64,000 nucleotides of DNA from Toxonevra muliebris (lineage: Eukaryota > Arthropoda > Insecta > Diptera > Pallopteridae), in contig OY829326.1 in NCBI GenBank assembly GCA_963691655.1, positions 19,022,878 through 19,086,877 of the forward strand. The letters run 5' to 3'. Position numbers and translations under genes: made by a program. Positions 35,552 through 47,430 of the stretch are shown here, in pieces (positions within the stretch are counted from its first letter, which is position 1; each line of letters starts with the position of its first letter). The notes under the pieces are model-generated. The model did not search any database. It was not told where the DNA came from and worked only from the letters and a program-made list of their open reading frames with translations.

Positions 35552-37467
35552 ACTTTCGTACCGCCAGGCGAAGTGTGGTGAACTGCACGCCTAAAGTATT
35601 CTATCTTATTATTAACATAAACAGATTGAGAAAGGTGAATTTTTAATATTAAAAACAAGCCCAAAAGTATGCAACATATAATTTATATATCAAAAATGGT
35701 TGTGGAATATACTTATATATCAATGGAATTAGTGGAGTATATCAAGAATTGTTTTTATTTATTATATTTTTTATTGTATAGTTTATTCTAGTTTATAGTT
35801 CATTCTTTCCTTATTAGAATTGTCTAATAATATCAACATTAGACGTGCAAAAAGGGGAAAAAGTGCATTGAAAATAGAATATGAAAATTTCAAAAAAAAA
35901 AAACACTTGCACTTTTTGGAATATAAAAACGAAAACTTTTATTATGAAGTAAACAATAATACGTTAAGCGTGTTATCACATCATGTGACGAGTGCAGAAG
36001 AATCTCAATTCATTACTCAATTACATCAACTGTAAATTTACTACTACTATCCTATAAAATTTATGTGTGTGTAAACGATCGTTTCGTTACTACTCAACAA
36101 AAATACTTCGATTACTTAAATAAGCCATAAATAACTCAGATATTATTCAATGTTTTGTTTTATTAATTTTATTTGACGCTTTTTCTCTAAATGCTGTTGA
36201 TCGAAAAGTAGATGTCGTATCCTTGATCACTCTTAATATATTTTTAGTCTAAAAATCTACTCGAAATCACTTTTTCTTTTCTTATTTTCGCACAAAAAAT
36301 GAATATCTCGAGAGTCTCCTTCCTTTAGCTGCAGAATTATTTAATGTCAACGACGCATTTAAAAATTTCGCAAAGTGAATGCGTGTATTTGCTTTTGCAT
36401 ATTAGTGTAGTCATATCAAATAAAAAAGAAAAACTGATTGCACCAAATTTAGCAAATAAATTTTGTTTAAATGAGGTTTTTTCTCCAAAATTAACAGCCG
36501 AAAACTCATAGATAAATGGCGCTGAAAATAGACACAAGATTTTTTTTTTATCTAAAAGAAAAAAAAAATAATAAAAAAATATGCAAAAAAATTGTTTGAT
36601 TTTTAGATTTTACTAAATATATATTTTTGTTTACAAACAGACACGCATATGGAAAATTTCTTTTAGTATTTTTTATGTATGATGAATACGCGAAATGTGG
36701 ATTGGCATTTGCCATTTTTACCCCAACTAGTTTGAGTTCGAGTATGTAACACAAAGTGACTAAGGGAACAGGGTAGGAGCAAAGGAAAGACGGGGAAAAA
36801 GTTCAATGAAAAAATTCTCGTATAATTATGATAATTAAAATTGTCTGTATGTATGTAGTTAGAAAAAATATTCGGTACATAAAATTTTTAAATTGTGATA
36901 AACTGAAATAAAAATAAAAATCTAAATTGAAAATAAAAATAAAAATAAAAAACGGTGAAATAATAATGATGAGTATTTTTTGAATAAAATTAGCCTAATT
37001 TTCCAAGATACACAAATACGTGGTTATTGTTGGTTATTGTCGAAAAAGCAAAGATTTTTAAATTGTTTAAATAAAAAATTAATTGAAATGAGATTTTGTG
37101 TTTATTAGCAGTTGCGATTTTAAACTTACAGCAGTATTTCAATTAACACAAAATAAACAATTAATTAAAATTGAAAATCGAAACATTAAGGGAAAATAAC
37201 ACACAAACAAAATTATAAATAAAAATAATAAATACATTAAAATAAATCGCGGCAAATGTTTTGATGAAGATTTTTTTGTTTTTATTTTGGGTAATTTCCA
37301 ATCATGATCAATAAATGTCTGCATTAATTAAATGATTGATTGATTAATGTTGCGGCGTATTCGAGTATAAATCTTTTAAATTGCTTTAAAATAAAGTAAT
37401 TTATTTAAAAATTACGCTTTGTGTCACATTCACATCATTCGTCTTTTTTCTTTTTTTTTCCTTTCAG
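35552..37467. other. Intron
   Basis: AT-rich intron preceding the coiled-coil exons, with AAATA-type repeats at about 36905-36950. The 3' end is a strong polypyrimidine tract before the acceptor at 37467. No exon was seen. Confidence 0.45.
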
Positions 37468-37641
37468 ACCGATGAGGATAAATCACAATCTCCCACCTCT
37501 CCCTCATCGCCAAGTCGTGAAATTCTCAAACTAAAGGATCAGCTTGAGGCACAGGCAATGCAGACACGTCAAGCTTTAGCGCAATTGATGCTGGTGCGTG
37601 AGCAGCTCATCTCGGAGACAAATGCACGCATTGAGGCACAG
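37468..37641 (+). CDS. NOS1AP: NOS1AP orthologue, coiled-coil exon 1
   Basis: A 174-nt exon, phase 0 at both ends; acceptor TTCCTTTCAG, donor GCACAG|GTAAGT. After a Ser/Pro-rich start (TDEDKSQSPTSPSSPS) it encodes a heptad-patterned helix: ILKLKDQLEAQAMQTRQALA, then QLMLVREQLISETNARIEAQ. This aligns with the vertebrate NOS1AP coiled coil (HLLKDQLAAEAAARLEAQ), the dimerisation and partner-binding segment. The match supports both the gene identity and the order of exons. Confidence 0.93.
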
Positions 37642-37739
37642 GTAAGTGTTGACAACATATTTTGATGTTACTGTTGCAAGTGGCATGTTGCATTTATTAC
37701 AATTTTTCCATCTATTTTTATGTTTTGTTTTTGAAATAG

Positions 37740-37862
37740 GCACGCACACAACAGCTTTTGCAACAAAATCGTGAGCTGCTGGAGCATTTAGCTTCACTGG
37801 GCGCATACAATGAGCAACAGACTGCAGGATTGACATCCGCAAATATTGGCATGGCACCACAG
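37740..37862 (+). CDS. NOS1AP: NOS1AP orthologue, coiled-coil exon 2
   Basis: A 123-nt exon after a 98-nt intron, phase 0 at both ends; acceptor GAAATAG, donor CCACAG|GTAATT. It encodes ARTQQLLQQNRELLEHLASL, which matches vertebrate ARVHQLLLQNKDMLQHISLL and completes the coiled coil, then a Gly/Ala/Gln-rich tail ending GMAPQ. Phase 0 at its donor lets it join either the exon at 38564 or the exon at 43165. Confidence 0.93.
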
Positions 37863-38563
37863 GTAATTTGAAGCAATTTTTTCTTCTTTGTTTGGAATAT
37901 GTTTATAAGTTTTTGTTGTGGAATGCTATTTATAAATTAATTCAAAGCATGATGATTTTGTAGCTTCCCTTTTGCAAAATTTATTTTTATAAAAGCAATT
38001 GAATTTGATGTATAGAAGTTACCATTTCGTCCTGTCTTGCCAAACTATCATAAAATGTAATGATTAAGTTCGTGCGATTGCAGTTCAGTTGTCTTAATTT
38101 AATTTTTGCTATACCATATACGTAAAATATCTCACATCAATTTGCTGTTAAGTTTTGCGCTCTCAATTGAAACCATATGTTTTGGTTTTAAGTTTATGTC
38201 GTGACAAATTACTTTTTTTTTATTTCGCTTTAATTTTACTAAGATTTCGCTTGAAAAAAAAAGGTTTAACCAAAAAACTTTTATTTTATATATTTATCAA
38301 ATGCAGCATGCCGCACTTTTTCTTTTGCATTATTTTTTTCGCATAAAGTTTGAAATATTTTTGCTGCAAAGTGCTTCACAAACTTATCGTTTTTGTATGA
38401 GTTTAAGTTTGTTGTGTGTTTTTGCTTTTCATACGTTTACAGTGTTGTTGTGTTAATTACGTTCGTGTTTCAAATTTAAATGAAAATATGCAATTTTAAA
38501 TTAAAATTCCGAAACATGTCACATTCTTCCTTCCTTTCACCAACCATCGTCACCACACAATAG

Positions 38564-39724
38564 TCACAATTGCAAATGCTGCTGCAGGCTACCAGCAATA
38601 ACAACAATTTGGCAACTATCAATCAGCAGATCAGTAATTTGGGTTCTATTAATCAACAACTGACATCACTGAGTCATCAGCTTAGCGGACTCAATCAACA
38701 AAGTCAAAATCTGCAAAATTTCCAAAATATCAATGCTGCCGCCAATCTACAACAGCAAACTACACCCCCAGCCACACAGCAAACATTGACACCTGGGACA
38801 CCTACCGCCGGCACATCATTGCATCAATCACAATTGCATTTAAATGTAACAACAACAAATGCGTCGACAAATCCAACCAGCAGCAATGTAAGCCCAGCAC
38901 TCTCCACCAGTCCATATCCATCGATGAATCAATTGCAATCGATTAGCAATCAATTGCAGCATATGAATGCACAAACAACACAACAACAACAAGATGCACT
39001 CTCTAAGGATTTGTTTCAAGTGAATCAGGAACTGTTGAATCGCTTGCAGGCTTTAAACCTTGGAGCAACTGGAGTCACTAGCAGCACATCGAATGCGCTC
39101 ACAATGAATGGCTCACCGCTTGCCATCACCAGCACACAACAGCAAACACAATCACCTAATAATTCCTTTTTCTTTGTGAATCCCATGTCATGCAGTCCAT
39201 CGAATAATAACAATAGTGCAAGCAATTATAATTTTCTAAGTTCACCACAAAATGCACTGGGTGGTAATTTGACACCTTCACCGATGAGCACACTCAATCG
39301 CAATTCCTACTCTAATAGTCCACTCATCAACGATGACATGCGTTTAAGCATCGATAAAAATCTGAATAGCCTGGATGAGCATTTGATGATGAAGCCTCTG
39401 GCGCAAATGTCCGCCTCAGCATCGAATGGAAATATCGCGGGCTGCTCACCAGGTACACGTGAGAATAGTCGTTCTTCCTCAACAATGGATTCACCATCGT
39501 CGCCGCGTTTGCGCAGTAATATGAACAATAATAATAATAATGAGCCACGCTTCAATACGGTCATGCTGAAAGTGACCGATGAAGCGGGAAATGTTACAAA
39601 TCAGCGAAAACTCTCAGCTACGCCTAGTTTTATAACGCGTAGCACAAGCGAGAAAGTGCCAAATCGTAGTCAAATGATGACGCAAGTGCAACGCACACAA
39701 TGGGCGAGACACACGACGAAATAG
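38564..39724 (+). CDS. NOS1AP: NOS1AP orthologue, Gln/Asn-rich terminal exon
   Basis: An open exon encoding 386 residues up to TAG at 39722, phase 0 acceptor ACACAATAG. It begins SQLQMLLQATSNNNNLATIN and continues as a long Gln/Asn/Ser/Thr/Pro-rich disordered tail with heptad-like NQQ repeats (ISNLGSINQQLTSLSHQLSG). Less repetitive segments follow (LSKDLFQVNQELLNRLQALN, LSIDKNLNSLDEHLMMKPLA) and a terminal block FNTVMLKVTDEAGNVTNQRK to RSQMMTQVQRTQWARHTTK. It is much longer than the vertebrate tail. AAT|GTAAGC at 38887/38888 is a phase 0 internal donor that could link to the exon at 43165 instead of reading on to the stop. Confidence 0.88.
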   Translation, partial: SQLQMLLQATSNNNNLATINQQISNLGSINQQLTSLSHQLSGLNQQSQNLQNFQNINAAANLQQQTTPPATQQTLTPGTPTAGTSLHQSQLHLNVTTTNASTNPTSSNVSPALSTSPYPSMNQLQSISNQLQHMNAQTTQQQQDALSKDLFQVNQELLNRLQALNLGATGVTSSTSNALTMNGSPLAITSTQQQTQSPNNSFFFVNPMSCSPSNNNNSASNYNFLSSPQNALGGNLTPSPMSTLNRNSYSNSPLINDDMRLSIDKNLNSLDEHLMMKPLAQMSASASNGNIAGCSPGTRENSRSSSTMDSPSSPRLRSNMNNNNNNEPRFNTVMLKVTDEAGNVTNQRKLSATPSFITRSTSEKVPNRSQMMTQVQRTQWARHTTK

Positions 39725-41862
39725 GTGCAAATCTCAGTGGTGAATGAATGAAATTTTTAGATTAAAGTGTGTTGCAGCATTACATATACAAAAATATTAT
39801 TTATTTATTAAATTTATTTTCAATTATTTACATATATGATATTACTATTAGGAGTATTATTAAATGTGCATATGAAAATATGCGCGATTAATTGTAGTAT
39901 ATATGTATATTTAGATATGTGTATAGTAGAAATATTAAGAAAAATTATTAACACTATTTTATTTTCCTTATCCCTACTACCTATTTAGATTTAGTTTCTC
40001 AATTTGTATTGTGCCAATAGCTGTTAAATACATACATATTTACGTTTATAGTTCGGAGTATATATATTTTGCTTTTACAGTATTAATTTTAGTAAATGAG
40101 AAAAAAAGTTAAACAAATTTATATATTTTTTGTTGAAAACTCAACACAATGATAAGCTTTTATAAGAGCGATATGAATTGACTTCTAATTGAATGGATTT
40201 CGAAGAGAAAGAGTTGTAAACTTTTTACTTACTTACTCTTTCAAGTAAAAACTGAAATATTTAACAAAAAATATTCAAAAATAATACTCTGTAAACTCAA
40301 ATCTATTATAAAAAATTTAAAATATTTTTAAACTTGCTTCAAGCTCCCTTAACATTTCAAATGTGTAATTTAAAGCTCCATAAAATTAAATTAAAAATCC
40401 AGAAAAAACCCAAAAAAAAAAAGGTTTTTCCTCTTCTTCTACACTATGTTACTATTTAAAGTACCTAAGTATTTATATTAAATTCATATCAATTATTTAT
40501 GAGCTTTTAAAATAACCAAAAAACCTTTAAAAAATATTAAAAAAAAAAAAATATATATAAATAGATTGAATAAATTCTACCCTACATATAAAATATTTAA
40601 GTTATAAATTTATGTATGTTTTGGTTTCTTTTATAGGAAAACACTTTTTTGTATCTATGATAGATAAAAAATGATTGTAAATTATTCTTATATATAAAAA
40701 CACACAAATATTTATAAAATTAATTTCAATTTGTGTCAAAGAATCAGTTATATAAATTAACTTTAAATAAATACATATACATATATGAATAAAAACAATA
40801 ACGAAACAGAGCTCAATTAGTTTAGTTCAATAAAAAATCAACAAATTAATTCATATTTAAAAACAACGCAAAAAAAAAATATAATTAAAATAAAAATATT
40901 ATTTATTAATCTACTTATTAGTGTAAAAGTGTTAAATTAAAATAAAAACAAAAAATATTTGCAATGAGTTATTGTAAAGAAATCATTATATTAATAATAA
41001 AAGAACTACTTATATATTAATTGCAAAAATGATTTTGGTTTTAGTAAAAACGTAACTTGATTGGTTTAATTAAAACATTTGCCACTCATCTTGTTGGCTT
41101 GGAATATAAAAGCTCATAATCAGCTTATTCGAAATATAGAAACACGATGAGAAAATATTTATAAAATTAAGGTAAAACTGATTTTATTTCTATTTATTTC
41201 TTTAAATACAACAGATATTCAAAAGCATGCATCAAAGTGTTTAGAAATGGTCCTAAAATCGTCATGAATTTTTTCAAAGTTAAAATCAGGATTAGGATTA
41301 ATTATTTGGTGATTAATAAGATGAGGCTATGACTATTTTTTGCGACAGGCTGTTAATTCAGAAGCGATATTGTCACAAATGTATATTAGATATTAATCAT
41401 ACAAAATGTAATTAACTGATAGCCTATCATTCTTACCATATCCATATAAGGCCCTGTACTCTTCTAGAATAAACAAATAAAATGAGATCCTATGAATAAG
41501 TGTTCTAATAAAACGGTCACTGAAGTATAAAAATTTCAACTCAACCCAGCGCAAACAAGTAAGAAGATTCCATACAAATTATGACTATCAAACTGACTTA
41601 AAATATGCAACTTTAAACTCTTTGCTTCTACCTTGAAAAGTTTCCACCTCTAAATAATCACCTTTCTTACTTTACCTCTATCTCTTCATCTGTGGGGTAC
41701 AATTAATATTCATTACACTTTAATTTTACCGTAAAGTTTTAATTAAAATAAAGAAAAATAGTCAAATTAATTTATTGCTCATAGAATGGCTAATGAAAGT
41801 GCGTATGTGTGTGGAAATGAAGTGGGAGTAGACATACGAACACATTCTTAGATACACACGTA
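39725..41862 (+). other. Probable 3' untranslated region and intron
   Basis: Very AT-rich sequence after the stop, with many AATAAA-like sites (for example 40766-40771), as in long fly 3' UTRs. The polyadenylation site cannot be chosen by eye. For transcripts using the exon at 43165 this stretch is intron. Confidence 0.45.
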
Positions 41863-42026
41863 CACTAGCGGATCCAGGGATTTCCTGAGGAGAGAGGGAA
41901 GGGGGAAAGTTACTTTTTTGTCCGCTTTAAATTTTTTTTTTTTGGATTCAACAATTGTATGAGATTTTCATTGATAAAAGAGAGGGGGGACGGAGAAGGG
42001 TTTCATTATCACTATCTCCGCTAGTG
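41863..42026. mobile_element. Short MITE with CACTAGCGGA inverted repeats
   Basis: A perfect 10-bp inverted repeat, CACTAGCGGA, at both ends of a 164-bp G-rich element (GGGAAGGGGGAAAG inside). No clear target duplication, so the superfamily is undetermined. Confidence 0.6.
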
Positions 42027-43164
42027 CATCTGTGAATAAATAGTAGTATAAATGCAAATTAGTTGTAGAGTTTTGACATTAAGATATATTAAAAAAATTA
42101 TGCAAGTTTTAATTTTACATTTTTTTTTGTTGGATAATCTAGTTGTTTTGTCTGTTAGAATTCTCTTTAAGCAACATTCTGTGGTTATAAAAAAAAAGCC
42201 TCAATAGGTTTTTTGCGTGCCGTTTGCTTTGTCCCATAAAACGTAATTAATTTAATTTATTTAAGTTATCGTCTTAGAAAACCTATTTCCAAGCTGCTTC
42301 TTGGTTTTACTGATTCATAGTTTCTTGAAATACATATTCTACTTTTCAATTTTTACTACACCCTATTTTTTGAATGTGTTATGCTTGTTTGCCTTTATTT
42401 TTATTATAATGCAGATTCGATGGGGAATATAACGGATGTGTAGACATACTCCTATATCTACGGTACTTTATGCATAAACACTATGCACGCACACACACAC
42501 ACTCATGCTCCGCCCTTCCCGACAAATTGTTTAATGACGGTTTTTGTTTTCTGGTAATGAAATTAACGTTGATGAGTTTTTATTGAAATTTGCGCAAAAA
42601 GTTTGGCGCATATTTTAATGATTGTGTATGTGAATTTTTTTTAAAGCATACTTATAGGAGGGAACTCTCAAACCAAAAAGAAAAGGCATCGAAAAGGCAT
42701 ACAAAGCAGCGACTCCTTACACTTTAAATTCCACATGTATGTGTGTGTGTGGTGGCAACATAAATTTAATACTTCCGTAGGAAATCCTTTTACTTAAACA
42801 CTCGCATACACACAAACACACGCTGTAGAAATTGTAGTAAATCAGCGAAATAAGCAGCAAGTGAAAATCTCTGTTGCTTTTTATTATTGTTTTTGGTTGC
42901 CATTTATGGCCGTTCGTTTGGTTTGTTCCGCTTTCATGGCGTTATGCTCCATAAATTTTAAATTAATTGTCGTCATGTTTTATGGTGTTTAATATTATTT
43001 TTACATCGGTTTATTTTTTTTTTTTTTTTTTGGTGGCTCACAATAACAATTTTTTATTGCAACTACCATACATATACTTTTTCTATTTATTTGTTTATAT
43101 TCTTCTTTTTTATTTTTCATTTTTTATTTACTATCGCACACCAACCAACAACACTTGTAAACAG
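42027..43164. other. Intron preceding the alternative terminal exon
   Basis: Contains a CA run at about 42488-42502 and a moderately GC-balanced block at 42510-42640 that could be a conserved regulatory segment, with no specific evidence. T-rich tracts at 43015-43130 precede the acceptor at 43164. The reading frame open from 42967 to 43164 encodes only Phe/Tyr low complexity and is not coding. Confidence 0.45.
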
Positions 43165-43443
43165 CTTTCATCGACCGCCAAAGTTGCGCGCTGGTTTCAA
43201 CAACTACCCTGGAATACTGCATCCTTATCACGTCCTGAAAGTGGTTTCGTATCGGGTGATTCACGCTCTGAAAAATACCATGAGGATCATAATAATTTTT
43301 GTGCCAAAGAAACGACAACTGCGGATGATTTATGCGATGAATTTTTACTGGTCGAGGGTAGCAGTACCATTTGGACAAAATTGAGTGCTAAAAAGCAACG
43401 AAAATTGCTTGGTATGCGTTTGGGTAAAGTGACAACATTTTGA
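43165..43443 (+). CDS. NOS1AP: NOS1AP orthologue, alternative conserved-looking terminal exon
   Basis: The acceptor is TTGTAAACAG, phase 0, and the exon runs 279 nt to TGA at 43441. It encodes LSSTAKVARWFQQLPWNTAS, then LSRPESGFVSGDSRSEKYHE and a compact end, DEFLLVEGSSTIWTKLSAKK to LGKVTTF. The complex, non-repetitive composition contrasts with the Gln-rich exon and suggests real constraint. ESGFVSG resembles the ESGIAS element near the end of vertebrate NOS1AP. The last residues T-T-F fit the class I PDZ-ligand pattern (S/T-x-hydrophobic), analogous to the vertebrate C terminus that binds the nNOS PDZ domain. It can be spliced directly from 37862, skipping the Gln-rich exon, or from the internal donor at 38887. 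Confidence 0.87.
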   Translation, partial: LSSTAKVARWFQQLPWNTASLSRPESGFVSGDSRSEKYHEDHNNFCAKETTTADDLCDEFLLVEGSSTIWTKLSAKKQRKLLGMRLGKVTTF

Positions 43444-44285
43444 AGCACATACATACTTCAGCAAAAAGAAAGTAGGGGAAAAAAATTAAAAGGAAATACA
43501 AAGACAAGACAAAGTATGGTAGAAGATATGGAAGACGGAAATTACATACTATACAAACAACTTGAACCAGCAACCAAGTAGCTAACATTTTATTTGTATT
43601 AATGTTGATTATTTGTGCGCGGTTTATTTTTTAAGGTGCACGTAGTGCATAGATTTTATTATGTGTAAATGTTAGCGATAAATATATTTGGCAAAATTCG
43701 AGGTTCTACTTTGCTTTGTTGTTTAGCGATAAAGTATTAAAAATCGAAATCGAAGACGTTCATTTTGATGCGATTATTTTCGTGCGCGTTTTTAAATGCA
43801 TTAAACGACCTTATGTGTACTAGTAATTTTACAAGTTTAAATTAACTTTCTACAATATAAGCTAAAGATATTTTAATTCAAAAATACGTAACTAAGATGT
43901 AATGATAAAAATTCAATGAAATTAACAAAGAAGTTCGAAGAAATTTTTGTATGCCATTTTAAAGCAACGGAAAAGATTTATACCTACATACTTAAAACAT
44001 TTTTAGCAATTATTAATTTTAATTATTTTATTAAAACATACACTTTATTTAAGTTAAAATTCAAATTAGTTAAGAAATAATTTATGTAAATTTAAGTTTG
44101 ACATTACATTTTCAATTTCATGTTACTCATACGCTCTGTAGTCTCTTTAAGATAAGCAATAAGTAAGCTAAAAGAAAACACATTTACAAAGCTTTAAAAA
44201 TTCAAACAGGAGATTCTCGAAAAGCACACACATTAGTATTAAACAAATACATGGAAATACACACGCATACACACACAAAAAAGTA
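43444..44285 (+). other. Probable 3' UTR of the NOS1AP orthologue
   Basis: AT-rich sequence after the TGA. AATAAA-type signals appear only further on (for example 44483-44488). The boundary with intergenic DNA is not visible. Confidence 0.4.
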
Positions 44286-44875
44286 CCCAGCAAGAAATGA
44301 GTTGATTTAACAGATTAAAGTTAACGGCTGACTTTTCTTAATGGGTAATCAACTCGAGGGGATACCTTTATAAGAGCAAAACATTGTGTTGATTGGAAAA
44401 AGAAGATAGCTTAAAAAGAGGAAGAAGGAAGAAGAAATATCGGTGAATGTTCACTTTGAACTATTTCAGTTCATGTTCGAATAATAAAGCTGAGTTTTTC
44501 ATATAAATAAAATCAATGTAATGCTTGATACCAACGGTTTCAGATACTTAAACTTGAAAAATTATAAAACATTTTTATCTAAAATTGAGGGTTTTGTAAT
44601 AATTCAATTTTTTAAAAACTATAGTTTCTTGCAAAAGTCTTAAAATCACATATGTCAAGCAAATTTTTAGTTGTAGTAGACCATGTTGATGGGAAATGAA
44701 GTCGGCCCGATATTCATGAAGCAAGGCTGGAGCTCTATAATCCAATAAATTTTTAATATAAATATCCGGTGTGAAACCTTCGTGTACCAGATAAAATCAG
44801 TTCTTTATAAAATCTTGAACAAGTAAGCCTCTAAATTTCCCACTTACTCAATATCTGTTACAAATTCTTGCTGGG
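44286..44875. mobile_element. Inverted-repeat element with CCCAGCAAGAA termini
   Basis: CCCAGCAAGAA begins at 44286 and ends, inverted, at 44875. The similarity extends to an AACAGAT block further in at both sides. The length is 590 bp with no coding capacity. The flanks are A-rich, so a target duplication cannot be called and the superfamily is open. Confidence 0.55.
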
Positions 44876-46338
44876 TGCAAATAAAAATATTATTTTTACT
44901 GCTACACTACAACAACACGACGAAAAGCTTATTATAATTTGCTATAGAAAACTCAAACCTAAGAGACTCGAATACAACACAACGATTTCAAATATTGCTA
45001 CATTCTATATTCATGTTTTATTCAATAGTAACCTTATCTTCTTTTCTTTTATAATGAAAAGTGGATTTAAAGTGAATTCAATGAATATATAACATAAAAT
45101 ATGAAAAAAAATAAAGTATAAAATAATAAGACTAAAAAAAAAAACTGAACTAACAATAATGGTACTATACCACGGTTTGCCTTTGGTTTAACCTGAGTCT
45201 CTACTACAGAAGAAGTAGCAATAGCATTAAAGAATAAAGACGAATACGAATAGAAAGCACAAAAGCATAAGATAAATTTTCTATGTAAAATTTTTATGAA
45301 TACTATATACTTTTTTGCCTCACACTCACTCAAAAGATCAAATAAAAAAGTTTAATGCTTCGTCATAATTTGAAGGGATTAAGAATGAAATCGAATGAAC
45401 AAAAAATATGCGGATGTGAATGTTAGTTTTTTCTTCTCTGAGCTTCCAGCATTTTTACTTTAATACTTTGAGAAATAAATCGATTTTATATTTGCATAAG
45501 TAATTTTTCAATAAATATGTATGAAATATAAGAAATTATATAAAAAAAATGAAAAATTCATAAATGGAAAGAGAAAGACTTGAATAAAAATAAATAGGCT
45601 TAGAAAGAAAAATATTTAAGCAATTTCATATGTGCATCTGTATAAACATATAGTATATACATAAGTGGAAACGCATCACGCACGAAACACAATTTTGATA
45701 CCGAAATTTTTTTTAGCATTTAAGTTAAATAATTTAATTTTGGTTAAGTATAATAAAGCGAAAAAGAAAACGCAGGCATTTGCAAAAAGAACCAGTCATT
45801 ACAAACGTATGTTAATTAGCTTGGCATATATTTATGTAAGACATTAGACTATGCAATTTTTTCCTAGGTATGAAATGTTTTCTATCAATTCGAGGTTATG
45901 TTTGCTGAGATTGCATAAGTGAAATTCTCCAAAAAAAAGTAGAAAGTTTTGTATAACAGATTCAAACAAAAATGGGCTGTAAACTATCTAGTAGTTTGAG
46001 CTCTTTCATTTAGAGATTCTGAAAATGATATATGTTAACTCAGAGTGTTTAAGCCAAGATAACTTTAATTCTGAAGGCAAACATTGTAAACAACATCAGC
46101 AGCATTTGTTATTCAGAGAACAGGAATATCGCAGTTATTAAATTTAATGTGCTAGCAAAACATATTTCGGCTTCTCTTATAGCGCAATGAGATTGACTGG
46201 CTACCGGCTATGGTCTAAGATATTTACTCTCTAAGCAAACAAAAGGGTCAAAAAGTAATGATGGGGTTCAACTATGATTGACATGAACATCAATGATTTT
46301 TCCGTCCCATTTCATTAGCATGCTTTATACACTCAAAT
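44876..46338. other. Intergenic AT-rich DNA
   Basis: No exon or recognisable repeat. Short ORFs here are low-complexity and AT-driven. Confidence 0.45.
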
Positions 46339-47430
46339 AAAAAATTTCATAACGTTTATAAAATGTTATTTTAACATTAGGTACTGAATTCAATGTGGAA
46401 AAATGTTTAATTGATGTGATAATAATGTCATTTTAACATTGAAAATGGAAAAAATACTTCATATAAATGTGCGTTAAATATCTTAAATGTTGAATTGATA
46501 TGACGACAATGTTGAGTTGTTATTGTAAACTGTAGATTTAATACAGCCTTAACGTAGAATTGAACATTTTGAATTTTTAATAAAACAGTAAGAAAATTTG
46601 TTTGTATACGCTTTACATTAGACCTTTGTCTTAATTAAAGAAATCTGTCAATTAAATTTTCACCATCTTCATTGTCGCTTTGAAATTTAATGAACTTGAC
46701 GAAAGAAAAAAATTATTTAATTTTAAAAAGTTTTGCAACTTTTCAGCGGGACTAAAGCAGTTCTACAGGCATTGAATTAGTGCTAAAAATATCCTGTTGA
46801 ATGTACTAAAATAAACATGCCTGCAAGGGATTAAAATGTGCCTTCCAATAGCTAATTCTTCAGTTTATCTTAAACCATTGTCGGTATAAGTACCAACATT
46901 CAACTTTTTCACATTGATAATTTTGAAATAGTTTATATTTTCTACTACAAAAAATACATCTTGGCTAAGGAACTTTAAATTCAACTCTTTTACATTGATA
47001 ATTTCGAAATATATTTCATAAAATACATCTTTGCTAAAAGAGATAGGAATATTTTCCATTTTTTCTACACTTATATCTTTTTTTTTCTTAATTATGTTTT
47101 TGAAACTGGAATTACGAAAAATACTCTTTCACATAGTACTATAAAAGCATTGCCAGTTTACATTTTTGATCTTAAATTTGCATAAAATTATTATCATTTT
47201 GATTTAAACCAAGCATGTCTTTTATAAAAAAGTAACATCAAAACTAATCCCAGGCATCAAACTGAAAACTTTTAGCAAATATTTTACCTAAAGGGTACAA
47301 AAGAATTTAGAATTTTGATGTTTTTGTATTATTAATTTTATAGTTTTAATGTAAATTCAACATTTAGCATATCAATCTAACATTTCTACCGCAAAATTAA
47401 CATTTTACGACATTGCAAAAAACGAAACCC
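46339..47430. repeat. Foldback-like region of reiterated AACATT/AATGTT motifs
   Basis: The left part has dispersed AATGTTATTTTAACATT, AATGTTGAATTGATATG and related words. The right part, read on the opposite strand, has TAAAATGTTAATTTT and AATGTTAGATTGATATG. The arrangement suggests a long, degenerate inverted repeat of about 150-200 bp per arm enclosing 0.7 kb. No transposase frame or clear target duplication is visible. Confidence 0.4.
46899..47038. repeat. Imperfect tandem duplication, about 60-80-bp unit
   Basis: TTCAAC-TTTT-ACATTGATAATTT-GAAATA ... AAAATACATCTT-GCTAA occurs at about 46899-46968 and again at 46980-47036. The second unit has a 10-13-bp deletion. It lies inside the AACATT-rich region. 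Confidence 0.65.

Noticed and set aside
42967..43164. Coding extension upstream of the exon at 43165
   Set aside because: The open frame is Phe/Tyr-rich low complexity and contains the polypyrimidine tract of the acceptor, so it is intron.
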